Source: an uncultured Chitinophaga sp.
GTDB lineage: Bacteria > Bacteroidota > Bacteroidia > Chitinophagales > Chitinophagaceae
Length of the DNA: 64,000 nt
Assembly: GCF_902168175.1 (NCBI RefSeq)
Contig: NZ_CABHOU010000009.1
Span: forward strand, 1-64,000
Reading direction: 5' to 3'
The notes below the pieces were generated by a model. The model had not been told where the DNA came from. It ran no database searches and worked only from the letters and a program-made list of their open reading frames with translations. A program made the translations under genes and the position numbers. Positions 17,627-27,284 of this stretch are shown one piece after another; within the stretch, counting starts at the first letter, position 1; every line of letters starts with the position of its first letter.

Positions 17627-20499
17627 TAACGCTGTATTTTAAACGTAAAGTATTCGTTAAAGTCCTCGCGCGAATCGGCCATGAGGTTCAAGGCGTCGTT
17701 ATAGTTCTTCGCGAGTTGTACCATTTCTGCTTTGCTCATGCGTGCCACGCTGGCCTTATCCAGGCCCATTTTACCGATATCCCCGATATCTGCGACACCG
17801 GCCGTACCCACTTTGGTTTTATTCAGCACATTGTCGTAAGAAGTTACTACGCGGTTAAATGTTTCCTGGTAGTTCTTCACGACATCGGTCATATTACTGT
17901 TGATGAGTGCGCGCACGGAAGCGATGTTTTCTTCGACCTCTCCTTTCCTGGCCACTCCGCTAAGGCGGGTGTCTACATGATCATTTATATCTACCAGTTT
18001 TGTATTGACAGAGGCCTTCAGATCGGCCACCCTTGTTACGAGGTCTTCCCGGTCCAGGAATACATTTTCCTTCAGTTTTATCAGGTCTGCATTAAACAAA
18101 GGCGGTTTAACCAGGTCGGGCCTGATCTGGAAGATATCTGGCGGAATATACACCGGCGGGGTAACTACAATACCAGGCTTAATGGGCGGAACGATCACAG
18201 CGGCCATTGTTTCCGGTTTCACGGCGTATGGCAGATAGAAATCGCCTACCACCCGGCGCTGCGTGTTACCATTGGCATCCGTTGTTTGTGTATAGATAAG
18301 CAGGAAGGTGCCTCCTTTGGTAACGCCTGCGTTATGTATTACACCTGGATTTACTTTAGTAAAGTTGGAGAAGATGTACGACTGCCTCAACGCCTCCCGC
18401 GTATCCGTGGCAAGCTGCGTAAGCCACGACAGAGCTTCGGGATGAGCAATCTGGGCGACGTTCTGCAGCGGAGTGGCCAGCGTTGTGCGGGTCAGTAACT
18501 TCGCGCTGTTATTTACTACCGCCGCCTTAGTGGCGATAGAAGCATGAATATTTGTGAACTGGTTGGGCGAGGCCTGTGCTGCCGTTACCTGGAAAAACGG
18601 CTTAACATTATCGATCTCGATGTCCAGTGCTTTCTTGCGGTCCAATGCGGCGGTACGCAATTGTTTGGCGCTACCGTAATGCTCGGTAACACCCGGCACG
18701 TCTAGGTCTTTTTCGGTTGGAATGTTCTTCTCCAGTTCATCGTTGTACGACTTCATTTTATCGAGGTAGTTGGAGAACTTGTATTTCTGCAACTCAAACA
18801 CGGTATCAAGATGGGGTGGCGTAAGCTCCCATTTGGGCAGTACGAAACGCGGGTTATTATCCAGTTGCAGGCCCAACACATCGAACGGCAGGTCTTTATC
18901 CTGGCACAACTTGTTCAGTTGCCCATACACCGATTCGTACGTACGGCCAATATGTCCTTCTATGCGGAAGAAGTCATATTTATCAAGGTCGTAATCCAGC
19001 GGATTAACCACATTGGCCGGGCCATTAGGATCAATAACGGGGGCAAAGTACGACAGATGTTTACCTGTTTCGTTACGGCGGAACTTCTCATAATCCCACT
19101 CTTCGTTCAGTTTACCTGCAGCATAATAAGCAGGGATACTACGCTCGCCCAGCGGGCCTTTGTAACTCACACTTGGCGTTACCCGAAGCGCTGTTACGTT
19201 CTTTTCTTCATACTCATATTGCTGTATCATTTGCACGAGGCGGTTGTACAGGAACAAAGCGCGGCGCATCTGCGCATCTTTATGATTAAGGATAGGCGAC
19301 TCTATAAAACACTGCCTGTATTCGCAACTCGGTATGGGTGAAGTGTCTACCAGCAAACCCAGCGCCAGGTGTTTGGGGAACAGGTCGGGCGATACACAGC
19401 AGCCCTGGCAAAGATCGAGCGTAGCGGCTTTAAATTCCAGGTAAGCATCTGTTACATCTTTAATGAAATCATAGAAGTATTGGACGCTATAATCGTTCTG
19501 CGCTTTGGGCGCTTCCCTTAGTAAGGCGGCAGAAAATGAAGGCGCCGCCGCACCGGACAATACGCGGAAACGGTTGAGCAAACTGGCGGGCAAACGCAGC
19601 GCCAGGCCCGATATGCGGGAGCCGATATCGCCAATATCTGTAACACGGGTTGGCCCCTCTGCCCGCGGATCGTTTCGTACAATCACCGTGGCAGCACGGG
19701 GTAACTCGCCGTTCTGCGCAAAACACCGCTCCAGCGAAGCAGCTACGGTATCTGCCTTCGCCAACGCCACATCCAGCACTTTAGCCGTAGCCTGTATAGC
19801 CTGGTTGTAGCGGTTCCACATTTCACCGTAAGTGTATATACCGCTGGCCGTGGGATTAAATACCGGCCGCGCCACAAAAGCATCGGGTAATGAGAAATAA
19901 CTCTCCCCGCAACATTCATCTTCCTGTTTAAAACGATCATAATCGGCCTTGCTGATCAGTAGTGGCCTCAACAGCGACTGCATCAGTATGCCTTTATTAT
20001 CACAGTCGTTGGACGAACAGATGTCTGAATCTTCAAAGTACTGGCTGAGGTACAGCACCACTACATAGTCCGAAGCCTGCCGCTGCACGAAGAAGTTAGC
20101 CAGCGTTTCTACCTCCGTGCTGCCACCTCCATCGCCACGGGCGGGCAGCAGTTCATAGAGTGGTATCTGGCCGGTTTCGGCCTGTTTAAACAAGTTGTAT
20201 TGCGCCTTTTTATCATCAAAGGGCAATACCTGTGTATACTGAACATCCTGTTCCAATGTAATTAAATCGCCATCGGAGGTGATACCGCAACCTTTTGTAA
20301 CGGTTATAACACCGCTTCCATTTACCACTTTCAACCCGCAAACAATACCAGCGCCCAGCAAACGTGTGCGTGTAAGGCGGTCCTGGTAATCGAAATAACG
20401 CACCAGGTTATTCAGTTGCGAGGCGGTAAGCACCTGGTTATCCTCGAAATAATGACTGGCGGGCGGGGTTACTTTCAGTTTTACAGGAATGTTTTCCAT
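17626..20499 (-). CDS. Large eCIS structural protein, Cys-rich, coiled-coil C-terminus (candidate fibre or baseplate periphery)
   Basis: 957 aa, no signal peptide. The N-terminus (SHYFEDNQVLTASQLNNLV, then RTRLLGAGIVCGLKV and CGITSDGDLITL) resembles the attachment start of phage tail fibre or baseplate proteins. Between about residues 175 and 410 there are several cysteine clusters (SDICSSNDCDNKG, EDECC, DLCQGCC, SCEYRQC). Near 780-810 is a Pro-rich linker (PPIKPGIVVTPP). The last ~150 residues are long helices likely to be coiled coil. Position after the Afp12-like gene and before the tape-measure gene matches the slot of Afp13, the AFP tail fibre. I see no adenovirus-type knob, so the role is inferred from position. 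Confidence 0.6.
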   Translation of the reverse strand: MENIPVKLKVTPPASHYFEDNQVLTASQLNNLVRYFDYQDRLTRTRLLGAGIVCGLKVVNGSGVITVTKGCGITSDGDLITLEQDVQYTQVLPFDDKKAQYNLFKQAETGQIPLYELLPARGDGGGSTEVETLANFFVQRQASDYVVVLYLSQYFEDSDICSSNDCDNKGILMQSLLRPLLISKADYDRFKQEDECCGESYFSLPDAFVARPVFNPTASGIYTYGEMWNRYNQAIQATAKVLDVALAKADTVAASLERCFAQNGELPRAATVIVRNDPRAEGPTRVTDIGDIGSRISGLALRLPASLLNRFRVLSGAAAPSFSAALLREAPKAQNDYSVQYFYDFIKDVTDAYLEFKAATLDLCQGCCVSPDLFPKHLALGLLVDTSPIPSCEYRQCFIESPILNHKDAQMRRALFLYNRLVQMIQQYEYEEKNVTALRVTPSVSYKGPLGERSIPAYYAAGKLNEEWDYEKFRRNETGKHLSYFAPVIDPNGPANVVNPLDYDLDKYDFFRIEGHIGRTYESVYGQLNKLCQDKDLPFDVLGLQLDNNPRFVLPKWELTPPHLDTVFELQKYKFSNYLDKMKSYNDELEKNIPTEKDLDVPGVTEHYGSAKQLRTAALDRKKALDIEIDNVKPFFQVTAAQASPNQFTNIHASIATKAAVVNNSAKLLTRTTLATPLQNVAQIAHPEALSWLTQLATDTREALRQSYIFSNFTKVNPGVIHNAGVTKGGTFLLIYTQTTDANGNTQRRVVGDFYLPYAVKPETMAAVIVPPIKPGIVVTPPVYIPPDIFQIRPDLVKPPLFNADLIKLKENVFLDREDLVTRVADLKASVNTKLVDINDHVDTRLSGVARKGEVEENIASVRALINSNMTDVVKNYQETFNRVVTSYDNVLNKTKVGTAGVADIGDIGKMGLDKASVARMSKAEMVQLAKNYNDALNLMADSREDFNEYFTFKIQR

Positions 20500-20532
20500 A
20501 AATATCTGTTTATAATTTTTTTCAGGATAATG

Positions 20533-23232
20533 TTACACGTCGAGGTTACCAAGACTGGTACGGCCCAATACCACCGGAGTATCGGTGGGATGGGTGCAGT
20601 CGCTGAGGTTACCTGCCGGATATACGCTTTTAACGTTGTACAGTACGTTCACAAACCGTTGCAGGGCTTCCAGTCCGTCTTCGCTATTCAACTCGCCCGC
20701 CTGTTTGTGCGTAAGCCAGTTTTTAAAGGCTTCTTCGAATTGCTGTAGTTCACGGTCGTTGAGCCAGCAAATCTTTGGTTGTACATGCGCCGGTGTTTCC
20801 ATACGCACCAGTTGTTCGATGTAGGTGTGGAAGCCACTTTCCCGGAAACGCGCCGTTTCTGCGGGTAATACAATGGTTATGCGGAAAGAGTAAGGATCTT
20901 CGCCACAACCGTCTGCACAATCCTTCTCCGGGCATACGGGTAAAAAGTTTGCCGCGTTCTGCAGCTCACTTTCCGTTTCACCCAACCACTGTAAATCAGG
21001 GCGTAACAGCAGGTGTTCTACAACGAAGATGCCTTCATCGCTATAATTCTTTCTTACAAACTGTAACAGGAACGCAATGGCATTTTCCATCTTCTCTTCG
21101 GCATCGAAATATTCAATGCGGCGGGCGATTACATCATTGGTTTCATCCACCAGGTTGAAGTAATACTTGTTATCGACAGTGCGTTTCAGGCTGTAATTCC
21201 GGCGATCGGCTGCCAGGCGCATAGCGGTTTTAAACACCGCTTCACAATCGGCCTTATCGTAATATTTTGTGCTGCTGCTTAACAGTATCTTATTGGTCAC
21301 AGGGTCCATCAGGCGAAAACGGTATTCATCCTTGCCATCGCTATCTTTCTCCTGGAATATTTCATATTTGATGGTGGATAATACGCGACGGTTAAAATTG
21401 GGCATCCCTAACAGGCGGGCAATGCGATGTTCCATCCCGCACACATTATCTGTATCCCAAATTGTTACATCTTCATTGTAATAATCGAAACCTCCGCCAC
21501 GGTTGGCGCTTATGCGTGGATATTCATTCAGGAAGATGCGTTTATCGGCCACCACATCTTCTGCTGCTTTCTGACCATACAGCGAATAAAGCTGCATTAC
21601 GTAGTCGGAAAAATGTTCGGCAAAGCGGGCCAGCAAGTGGTCCATGAAGCGGTTGCTGCGACTTACCGCATCGTCGTACGAGCCTACCAGTTCCGGCAGG
21701 TGTTTTACTGCGGGATTGGCTGATGGTGTTTCGAACGTGTCATAATCGGTCAGTAATTTTTCCAGTCCGGGAAACGACTGACTGCCAATCTTCTGGTAGA
21801 AGTAGGTTTGCGGCGATTCTAATAGTTCGGTGTCGGAAAAATTCAGTTGGAACAGTTCACGCACATTGGCCAACTGCGACAGGTAATTGGCCAGTACCTG
21901 GTCAAAAAAGAGCAGGTAGGCTTTTAACTGGGCACTTTGCGCCTTGCGTTCGTCCGACGAATTAGCAGGCAGTCCGGCGGGGCCTACGCCATAGGTGACA
22001 GGCAACTGGTGCAGCAGGGGCGTGTAATCGGCCACGTTATGATAGGTGCCGGTCGTAAAAGCGAGGTCAGAACTCTTCACCGCATTAGCCGCATCCTGCT
22101 GCGCTTTTATTTTAGCCGCCAGCTTCTGCGCCAGGCGGGGCTTATCTACACTTACAGGTATTACATCTTTAAAAAGATGAATGGCATTTTTATCGGTACA
22201 AAGGGCAGGTTTGCGCCAGGCAGTAACCGGTATACACCATTCGTAACGTTTGGAAGCAGGCGTATCGCAGTAGTTCAGCAGTATCGTTTTAACAGACCGC
22301 ACACCGGGTATATCCATGATCAGGTTGATAATGTCGGAAGTATAAATGTTCTTCCGTAACTCCGCCTTTGCCAGTTCTTCATCCGGAATAAAACCGTTGT
22401 CGAGCCAGGGGCCTTCAAATATTTCGTCGGTGGTGTAATGAGCGCCGTCTTTCTTTTCCATGGCCAGCATATCGCCCAGGGTGTACTGGCGTACGGGGGG
22501 CGAAAGATAATTCTGCACCACGAACAGTATTTCGGCCAACACCTCTTCCGGATCGGCGCCGGCGGTAATTTCGATATCTGAACAAATGAGAAACTTCTGC
22601 TCCGCGATGAGCGAAATATTACCGAGGTCCTCGCAGAGGTTGCGGTTGCGGTGGTATACCTCCCGGGCGGCTTCTATAATGCCATCAATCCTGTCCTGCT
22701 TTTGCCCGTTCGTCATTTCCTCTTCCTGTGCAGGCGTGAGGGCGTCCAGTTCCAGGAACACATCATAAATACCATTGAGCGCCATCGGCTTGAAGGCATG
22801 CCCTTCCGGGGGAGTTCCCAGCAACACATCATCTTTAAGGTCGTGCTGCAGGGTGTAAACACTTTTGCGCAACCAGGCGTTTTTAACACCGGGTATGTTG
22901 ATGAACAGTTTACGAAGGTCGTTAGCAGTAACCGGCCTTACTGGCAGAATACGGGCGGCGGAGTAAAACTGTTGGTTAAATGTATCGCGGTTATTTTCCC
23001 TGGTAGCCAGCAAATCGGCTACTGGGAAATTCGTGCGGTAACCAAGGTCGGTAATCGCATAACAAAGCAGTTCCAGCAACGTAATACCCGGATCGTGTAC
23101 GTTGTAGTCCGTCCACAGGCCGCTGGCAATTTGCTCGATATACTGCAACCCTTCCGTCCGCAGCAGGTTGTAGTCCATACTCTTTATGGAAGGTGGTTGT
23201 GGCGATATAGTGATGGCGTTACTCATGCGCAA
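20533..23232 (-). CDS. eCIS baseplate wedge protein, Afp12-like
   Basis: 899 aa. The N-terminus has the conserved wedge motif WTDYNVHDPGITLLELLCYA, typical of large baseplate J/gp6-type proteins in AFP, PVC and related systems. The C-terminal part contains DPYSFRITIVLPAETARF and ETPAHVQPKICWL, also seen in this family. A small cysteine group (CPEKDCADGCG) lies just before it. It should form the wedge of the baseplate with the 1085-aa protein. The frame is open to 23232; an ATG at residue 3 is an alternative start. It overlaps the end of the 1085-aa gene by 10 bp. Confidence 0.85.
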   Translation of the reverse strand: MRMSNAITISPQPPSIKSMDYNLLRTEGLQYIEQIASGLWTDYNVHDPGITLLELLCYAITDLGYRTNFPVADLLATRENNRDTFNQQFYSAARILPVRPVTANDLRKLFINIPGVKNAWLRKSVYTLQHDLKDDVLLGTPPEGHAFKPMALNGIYDVFLELDALTPAQEEEMTNGQKQDRIDGIIEAAREVYHRNRNLCEDLGNISLIAEQKFLICSDIEITAGADPEEVLAEILFVVQNYLSPPVRQYTLGDMLAMEKKDGAHYTTDEIFEGPWLDNGFIPDEELAKAELRKNIYTSDIINLIMDIPGVRSVKTILLNYCDTPASKRYEWCIPVTAWRKPALCTDKNAIHLFKDVIPVSVDKPRLAQKLAAKIKAQQDAANAVKSSDLAFTTGTYHNVADYTPLLHQLPVTYGVGPAGLPANSSDERKAQSAQLKAYLLFFDQVLANYLSQLANVRELFQLNFSDTELLESPQTYFYQKIGSQSFPGLEKLLTDYDTFETPSANPAVKHLPELVGSYDDAVSRSNRFMDHLLARFAEHFSDYVMQLYSLYGQKAAEDVVADKRIFLNEYPRISANRGGGFDYYNEDVTIWDTDNVCGMEHRIARLLGMPNFNRRVLSTIKYEIFQEKDSDGKDEYRFRLMDPVTNKILLSSSTKYYDKADCEAVFKTAMRLAADRRNYSLKRTVDNKYYFNLVDETNDVIARRIEYFDAEEKMENAIAFLLQFVRKNYSDEGIFVVEHLLLRPDLQWLGETESELQNAANFLPVCPEKDCADGCGEDPYSFRITIVLPAETARFRESGFHTYIEQLVRMETPAHVQPKICWLNDRELQQFEEAFKNWLTHKQAGELNSEDGLEALQRFVNVLYNVKSVYPAGNLSDCTHPTDTPVVLGRTSLGNLDV

Positions 23233-26200
23233 ACATCTTGTAAGGTGAAATCAGAAATGGTATGCTGCTCGCCCGAAACGAGTATGGCCCTGGGATCGGA
23301 AACAATGATCTCGCTCACGTCGGCGCTACGCTGCCCGTTAACCACATGGAACATATGGCAGTCGGTCACAAAGTCTACGTAAGGCCTTTCATCAATAAAA
23401 TTGAGGATAACGCTTTTGCGTACGGCCCCACCGAACGTGATCTCCAGCTTACTATCAAAAGCCCAGGGAGAAAGGAACTGCACCAGTTCCTGGTTCAGTA
23501 GTTTTTTATAGTGACCGTTGGCACCCTGCGTAGTGAAACGCACTTTACATTCCAGCAGCACTTTTTCGTATTGGGGGTTTTCTACCTGTACGGTGGTAAA
23601 AAAGCTGCAATGCTGCCGGAGGTAATCTGCCGCCCTTACCAGCACATCCTTACTTACTTTCGGCTCCAACGGATTAATGGCATTGGCGTTCCGTAAGTCG
23701 GGCACCACGATGAGTGTTACGCTTCCGGGCGACTGGTACGCGCAGCAATGCCCTGCCTCCTGGCTGCTATGTTGCAGGCACTTCGCTTTGTATATCTCCG
23801 GGAAGTATTGCAGCACCAGGTGTTCATAATCCCAGGCAGTGATGGCTCTTTGTTTATGACGCAGCCTTTCACTTGTTCTAATGGCAAATGCGTCGTTGGT
23901 TTCAGGCAACTGGCCACCTTCGGAGCCATAAGGCTGTGTTACTTTCTTAACGGTCGCCAGTTTCTCTTTCAACTTTGAGATGGTTTCCGAGGCCAGTACG
24001 TTCATTAACGGCGTACCCGATTCCGGACGAAAAGTAGCGCGCACGGCCTGTGTATGCAGTTGTATGAACCTGCAAACACCCAGTGGATTGTTTACCCGCC
24101 CTCTTATCCAGAACTTGCCTTTGCCCATCAGCGTATTATCGGTCGTCGCTTCGTTTGGAATAGCCCACTGGATAATACCCGAGCGAAGGAGGTGGTTGGT
24201 GCGGTCGAGTACAATTTCTTCCGGCAGCAATTTTCGCCATTCATTACTACACAATACACTCCACTCTATATCCTGTGTATCGGCTTCCGGGTCGGCACTG
24301 CCCTGCGCCAGCTGGAACAGGCAACTTACCGACTGGCCGTGTTCCACTTTATCTAACCCAATATAAAAAGCCCCGCCGACAGCATATTGCGGCAACAACG
24401 TTACGTTGGTGGCAGGCAGGTTAAGCAATGTGCCAAAGCTGTTCTTTAAATACCCATGCTGCTCCGCCACACCAAATACATCTACACTAAAAAACTGCAC
24501 CCCACGGGTATTGTAAGCCGCAAAATTATTGCTGTCCAGCGCCACCAGGCTGGTGCTGGCGGTATAGTTAAATGAAAAGTTCTTGATCAGCGGGGTATAA
24601 GGCTCAAGTGGCAATTGGTCTTCCGGCGCTTCATTCCGCATTTTAATAGCGTATACACCAGGATATTTTTTATGGAAGAAGTCTTTATCCAGGTCGATCC
24701 GTACAAAACCCTTAGAGGTATCTACAGGTTTAACGGGGTTGATGATACTGAATATCGGCATCTGCCACCAACTGCTGATAGACATTCCTATATTGGAATA
24801 AGCGGAAAAATTAGGATTAGAATAAAGGCTGTACTGGGAAGGATAATACGCATTGAACGTAGTGGCCAGCCCGGCATAAGCCGAATAGATACTCGTGACC
24901 ACGGGCGTGTTATTCTCTTTGAACGGCCACTCTATATGTGCTGTACCATCGCTGGCAAAGAGGCGCGTACTTACTTTATCCGTTTTCCCTTTAATGTGAA
25001 TACTGGCCGTGAAATAACCATTATCATCGATAGGCGAATTATCAGCGGGTACAGCCAGCATCGAAGGCCCCGCCCAGATGCCTACGTAAGGAAAACTGCC
25101 TGGAAAATAATTTAGGTTCAGTACCGGCGGGAAGTAATTCTTATAATGATTTTTAAAGTTCTTCGGCGCGCCCTGCCAGTCCACATCAAAAGAAAAGGTG
25201 TCGATGTTCTTCTGCAACACCTCATCATAACCGATATAAAAACTGGCGCCCACTACCGGTATCGGACCAAAGGGCATAAAGGCCTTTTTCGGGTCCAGCA
25301 CACCCAGGTCGTTCTGGAGCTGCAGGGAAGTAACACCTTTTACGTCTGCTTTCAGTTTGATATTATGAACTATCGCTTTCTGCAACATCTTCCGTAACTG
25401 GCTGGTACCGGTTTTAGAGAATAGCACCTGCATTAGCGGCAGTGTGGTGTTAAAGTCTTTGCCCAGCAACGCTGCATTGTAACCTGTAACACCGGGTACC
25501 GTTTTGGTAAGCCCGGCATCGGTCACCGTCATTTTAATACGTTGCCCCGAGGCGGAAAACTTAACGGTGGCGGCATTGGGGCCTATCCATCCCTTTTCGC
25601 CACTGTAAAACACTTCAAAAGCGCCGGTAGTTAAGTTGTTAGCGGTATTGATATTGAAAGATCCGTCTACTGTTAACTCAATTTCTGCGGTTACGGTACG
25701 ATCGCCTTCTTTCAGGAATAATAATTCTGATGCTGCGGCGAACCCCGTTTTCTGCACAGGCAGTACGGGTAATTGTCTACGCTTGTCCTCACCTCTGCCA
25801 AAGGCTGCCCAGGAAGGGCCTTCCGGCGGCAGTTTACCTCCAAGACCATCGTTACTGTTAGCCACAGTGGCATAATGAATTACATCAGGGGTGGATGCGG
25901 TTACATATGTACTGCGTAAATCCGTAATGCTGGCGGTGTTTACGGCAATATCATTATCCAGCTCATAAGCCAGTTTGTTGCCGCTGTTATCTTTACCGCC
26001 ATCCAGCAAAGTGCCCTGTACCAGGAATTGTTCTGTAATATTTTTAGCCAGTTCAAATACCACATGCACCTCATCGGGGCGGCCCGATAGATGTTGCATG
26101 CCCAATACCTGCTGGTAGTAAAAATCGAGGTGTTGCTGTGTAATATTATTTACCTGCTGTCTGGCGTGCTGTAGTAACTGTATAAAAGCGAGGTATAAAG

Positions 26201-26480
26201 CCAGATGCGGTTCAAAGTCGTTCCGTTTTGCCAGCTGTTTTTCTATAGCGGCGGTATCGAAATCGAAAAAAGCGTCCCAGCTGCCGTTTACCGTGTTGGG
26301 TGCAGCACCGGTATGATCGTAGTACTTAACAGACTTTGCGTATTGTTTCGCAAATTCCAGCAAATCGGTCAAACTGCGCTCATCCACCTGCACAAACCCG
26401 CCTTTTAATTCGGCAGTGTTTCGTGCAGCCTGGCTGGCGCCATCGCGCAGGTGTGTGCTGATATGTGTGTTGGGGCTCAT
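23223..26480 (-). CDS. eCIS baseplate J-like wedge protein, Afp11-like
   Basis: 1085 aa. The C-terminal third carries the baseplate J signature: RLRHKQRAITAWDYEHLVL, then GSVTLIVVPDLRN, a KVRFTTQGAN strand, LNQELVQFLSPWAF and a final region with IPYVDF-type strands (ERPYVDFVTDCHMF). The N-terminal two thirds are mixed alpha/beta domains, with an early helix containing ILTQ-type repeats and long beta regions. Together with the Afp12-like protein it forms the baseplate wedge. It is 38 bp downstream of the gp25 gene and overlaps the next gene, in line with the fixed gp25, Afp11, Afp12 order of eCIS loci. Confidence 0.85.
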   Translation of the reverse strand: MSPNTHISTHLRDGASQAARNTAELKGGFVQVDERSLTDLLEFAKQYAKSVKYYDHTGAAPNTVNGSWDAFFDFDTAAIEKQLAKRNDFEPHLALYLAFIQLLQHARQQVNNITQQHLDFYYQQVLGMQHLSGRPDEVHVVFELAKNITEQFLVQGTLLDGGKDNSGNKLAYELDNDIAVNTASITDLRSTYVTASTPDVIHYATVANSNDGLGGKLPPEGPSWAAFGRGEDKRRQLPVLPVQKTGFAAASELLFLKEGDRTVTAEIELTVDGSFNINTANNLTTGAFEVFYSGEKGWIGPNAATVKFSASGQRIKMTVTDAGLTKTVPGVTGYNAALLGKDFNTTLPLMQVLFSKTGTSQLRKMLQKAIVHNIKLKADVKGVTSLQLQNDLGVLDPKKAFMPFGPIPVVGASFYIGYDEVLQKNIDTFSFDVDWQGAPKNFKNHYKNYFPPVLNLNYFPGSFPYVGIWAGPSMLAVPADNSPIDDNGYFTASIHIKGKTDKVSTRLFASDGTAHIEWPFKENNTPVVTSIYSAYAGLATTFNAYYPSQYSLYSNPNFSAYSNIGMSISSWWQMPIFSIINPVKPVDTSKGFVRIDLDKDFFHKKYPGVYAIKMRNEAPEDQLPLEPYTPLIKNFSFNYTASTSLVALDSNNFAAYNTRGVQFFSVDVFGVAEQHGYLKNSFGTLLNLPATNVTLLPQYAVGGAFYIGLDKVEHGQSVSCLFQLAQGSADPEADTQDIEWSVLCSNEWRKLLPEEIVLDRTNHLLRSGIIQWAIPNEATTDNTLMGKGKFWIRGRVNNPLGVCRFIQLHTQAVRATFRPESGTPLMNVLASETISKLKEKLATVKKVTQPYGSEGGQLPETNDAFAIRTSERLRHKQRAITAWDYEHLVLQYFPEIYKAKCLQHSSQEAGHCCAYQSPGSVTLIVVPDLRNANAINPLEPKVSKDVLVRAADYLRQHCSFFTTVQVENPQYEKVLLECKVRFTTQGANGHYKKLLNQELVQFLSPWAFDSKLEITFGGAVRKSVILNFIDERPYVDFVTDCHMFHVVNGQRSADVSEIIVSDPRAILVSGEQHTISDFTLQDVCA

Positions 26481-26518
26481 TGTCTACATTAAAAAAACAG
26501 TAAATAAAACGTGTATTA

Positions 26519-26956
26519 TTAACCGCCTGCTACCATACGCTGGCCGCTTTTAATTTCGGTGCCTTCGTTCCGGTAGAAGGGGAATACATAGTTCATCCTG
26601 CTGTTGGTGCTGCGGATCCGGTAATCTATCTGCACTTGTATCAGGCCTTCCAGCGAGTTATCAGTAAGAATATCTATTTTTTCTGTTTCGATACGCGGCT
26701 CAAAAAACAACAACGCCGTTTTAACACGGTCCATCATCAGGGCCTTTAGCGAAGTATTTACCGATTCGAATAACAGGTCTTTCATGTCGCAGCCATAACG
26801 TGGCTGCATCACTCTTTCGCCCAGCATGGTGCTGAGCAGTATATCCAGGCTGCTATGTATATCGGTTTCGCCTTCGAGCATTTCTACCTGTTTGGTGTTT
26901 TTGTTAAACACCGGGGGAAAACTCCATCCCCTCCCAAGAAAAGGTTGATCCGCCAT
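26519..26956 (-). CDS. eCIS baseplate protein, gp25/GPW family (Afp9-like)
   Basis: 145 aa, the usual size. Motifs: FLGRGWSFPPVF at the N-terminus, the DIHSSLDILLSTMLGERVMQPRYGCDM core (the gp25 EPR-like loop is QPRYG here), then FEPRIETEKIDI and a final strand region. gp25 links the inner baseplate to the sheath and nucleates its assembly. It lies between the PAAR tip and the Afp11-like wedge gene. Confidence 0.9.
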   Translation of the reverse strand: MADQPFLGRGWSFPPVFNKNTKQVEMLEGETDIHSSLDILLSTMLGERVMQPRYGCDMKDLLFESVNTSLKALMMDRVKTALLFFEPRIETEKIDILTDNSLEGLIQVQIDYRIRSTNSRMNYVFPFYRNEGTEIKSGQRMVAGG

Positions 26957-26977
26957 TGTGGAATATTTTTACTTGAA

Positions 26978-27271
26978 TTATCCGCCTATTAATACTGAGG
27001 GGCAGCCCAATACGATCGTACCCCCATGAGCCGTACTATCGCCCATCCTGGCTGCAGGCAGGCCGCCTATTAACACGGTGGCCGAGCCCAGCACAATCGT
27101 ATCGGGTGGCCCGGTACATACCGCCATATCACTTACCCGCGCTGCCGGCAAACCACCTATCAATACATTTGCGCTGCCTGGCGGGAGTATTGGCCCGCCC
27201 ACATGTGGCACGGTGCCGGTTACCATCGGGCATACATGCATATCACTTACTCTGGCTGCTGGTTTGGACAT
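26978..27271 (-). CDS. PAAR-repeat spike tip protein (Afp10-like)
   Basis: 97 aa from ATG 27271 (MSKPAARVSD). An upstream in-frame start at 27319 would overlap the spike gene stop and adds a segment unlike the family, so the shorter start is preferred. It has three PAAR units: PAARVSDMHVC, PAARVSDMAVC and PAARMGDSTAHGG, each followed by GSA- or GCP-VLIGG. PAAR proteins form the sharp cone on the VgrG-type spike, often with a bound metal ion. No effector domain is fused to it. Confidence 0.92.
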   Translation of the reverse strand: MSKPAARVSDMHVCPMVTGTVPHVGGPILPPGSANVLIGGLPAARVSDMAVCTGPPDTIVLGSATVLIGGLPAARMGDSTAHGGTIVLGCPSVLIGG

Positions 27272-27284
27272 ATACAGTTTGTTT

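Noticed and set aside
17605..18498. Plus-strand ORF of 297 aa
   Set aside because: Antisense to the 957-aa eCIS gene, with no recognisable motifs.
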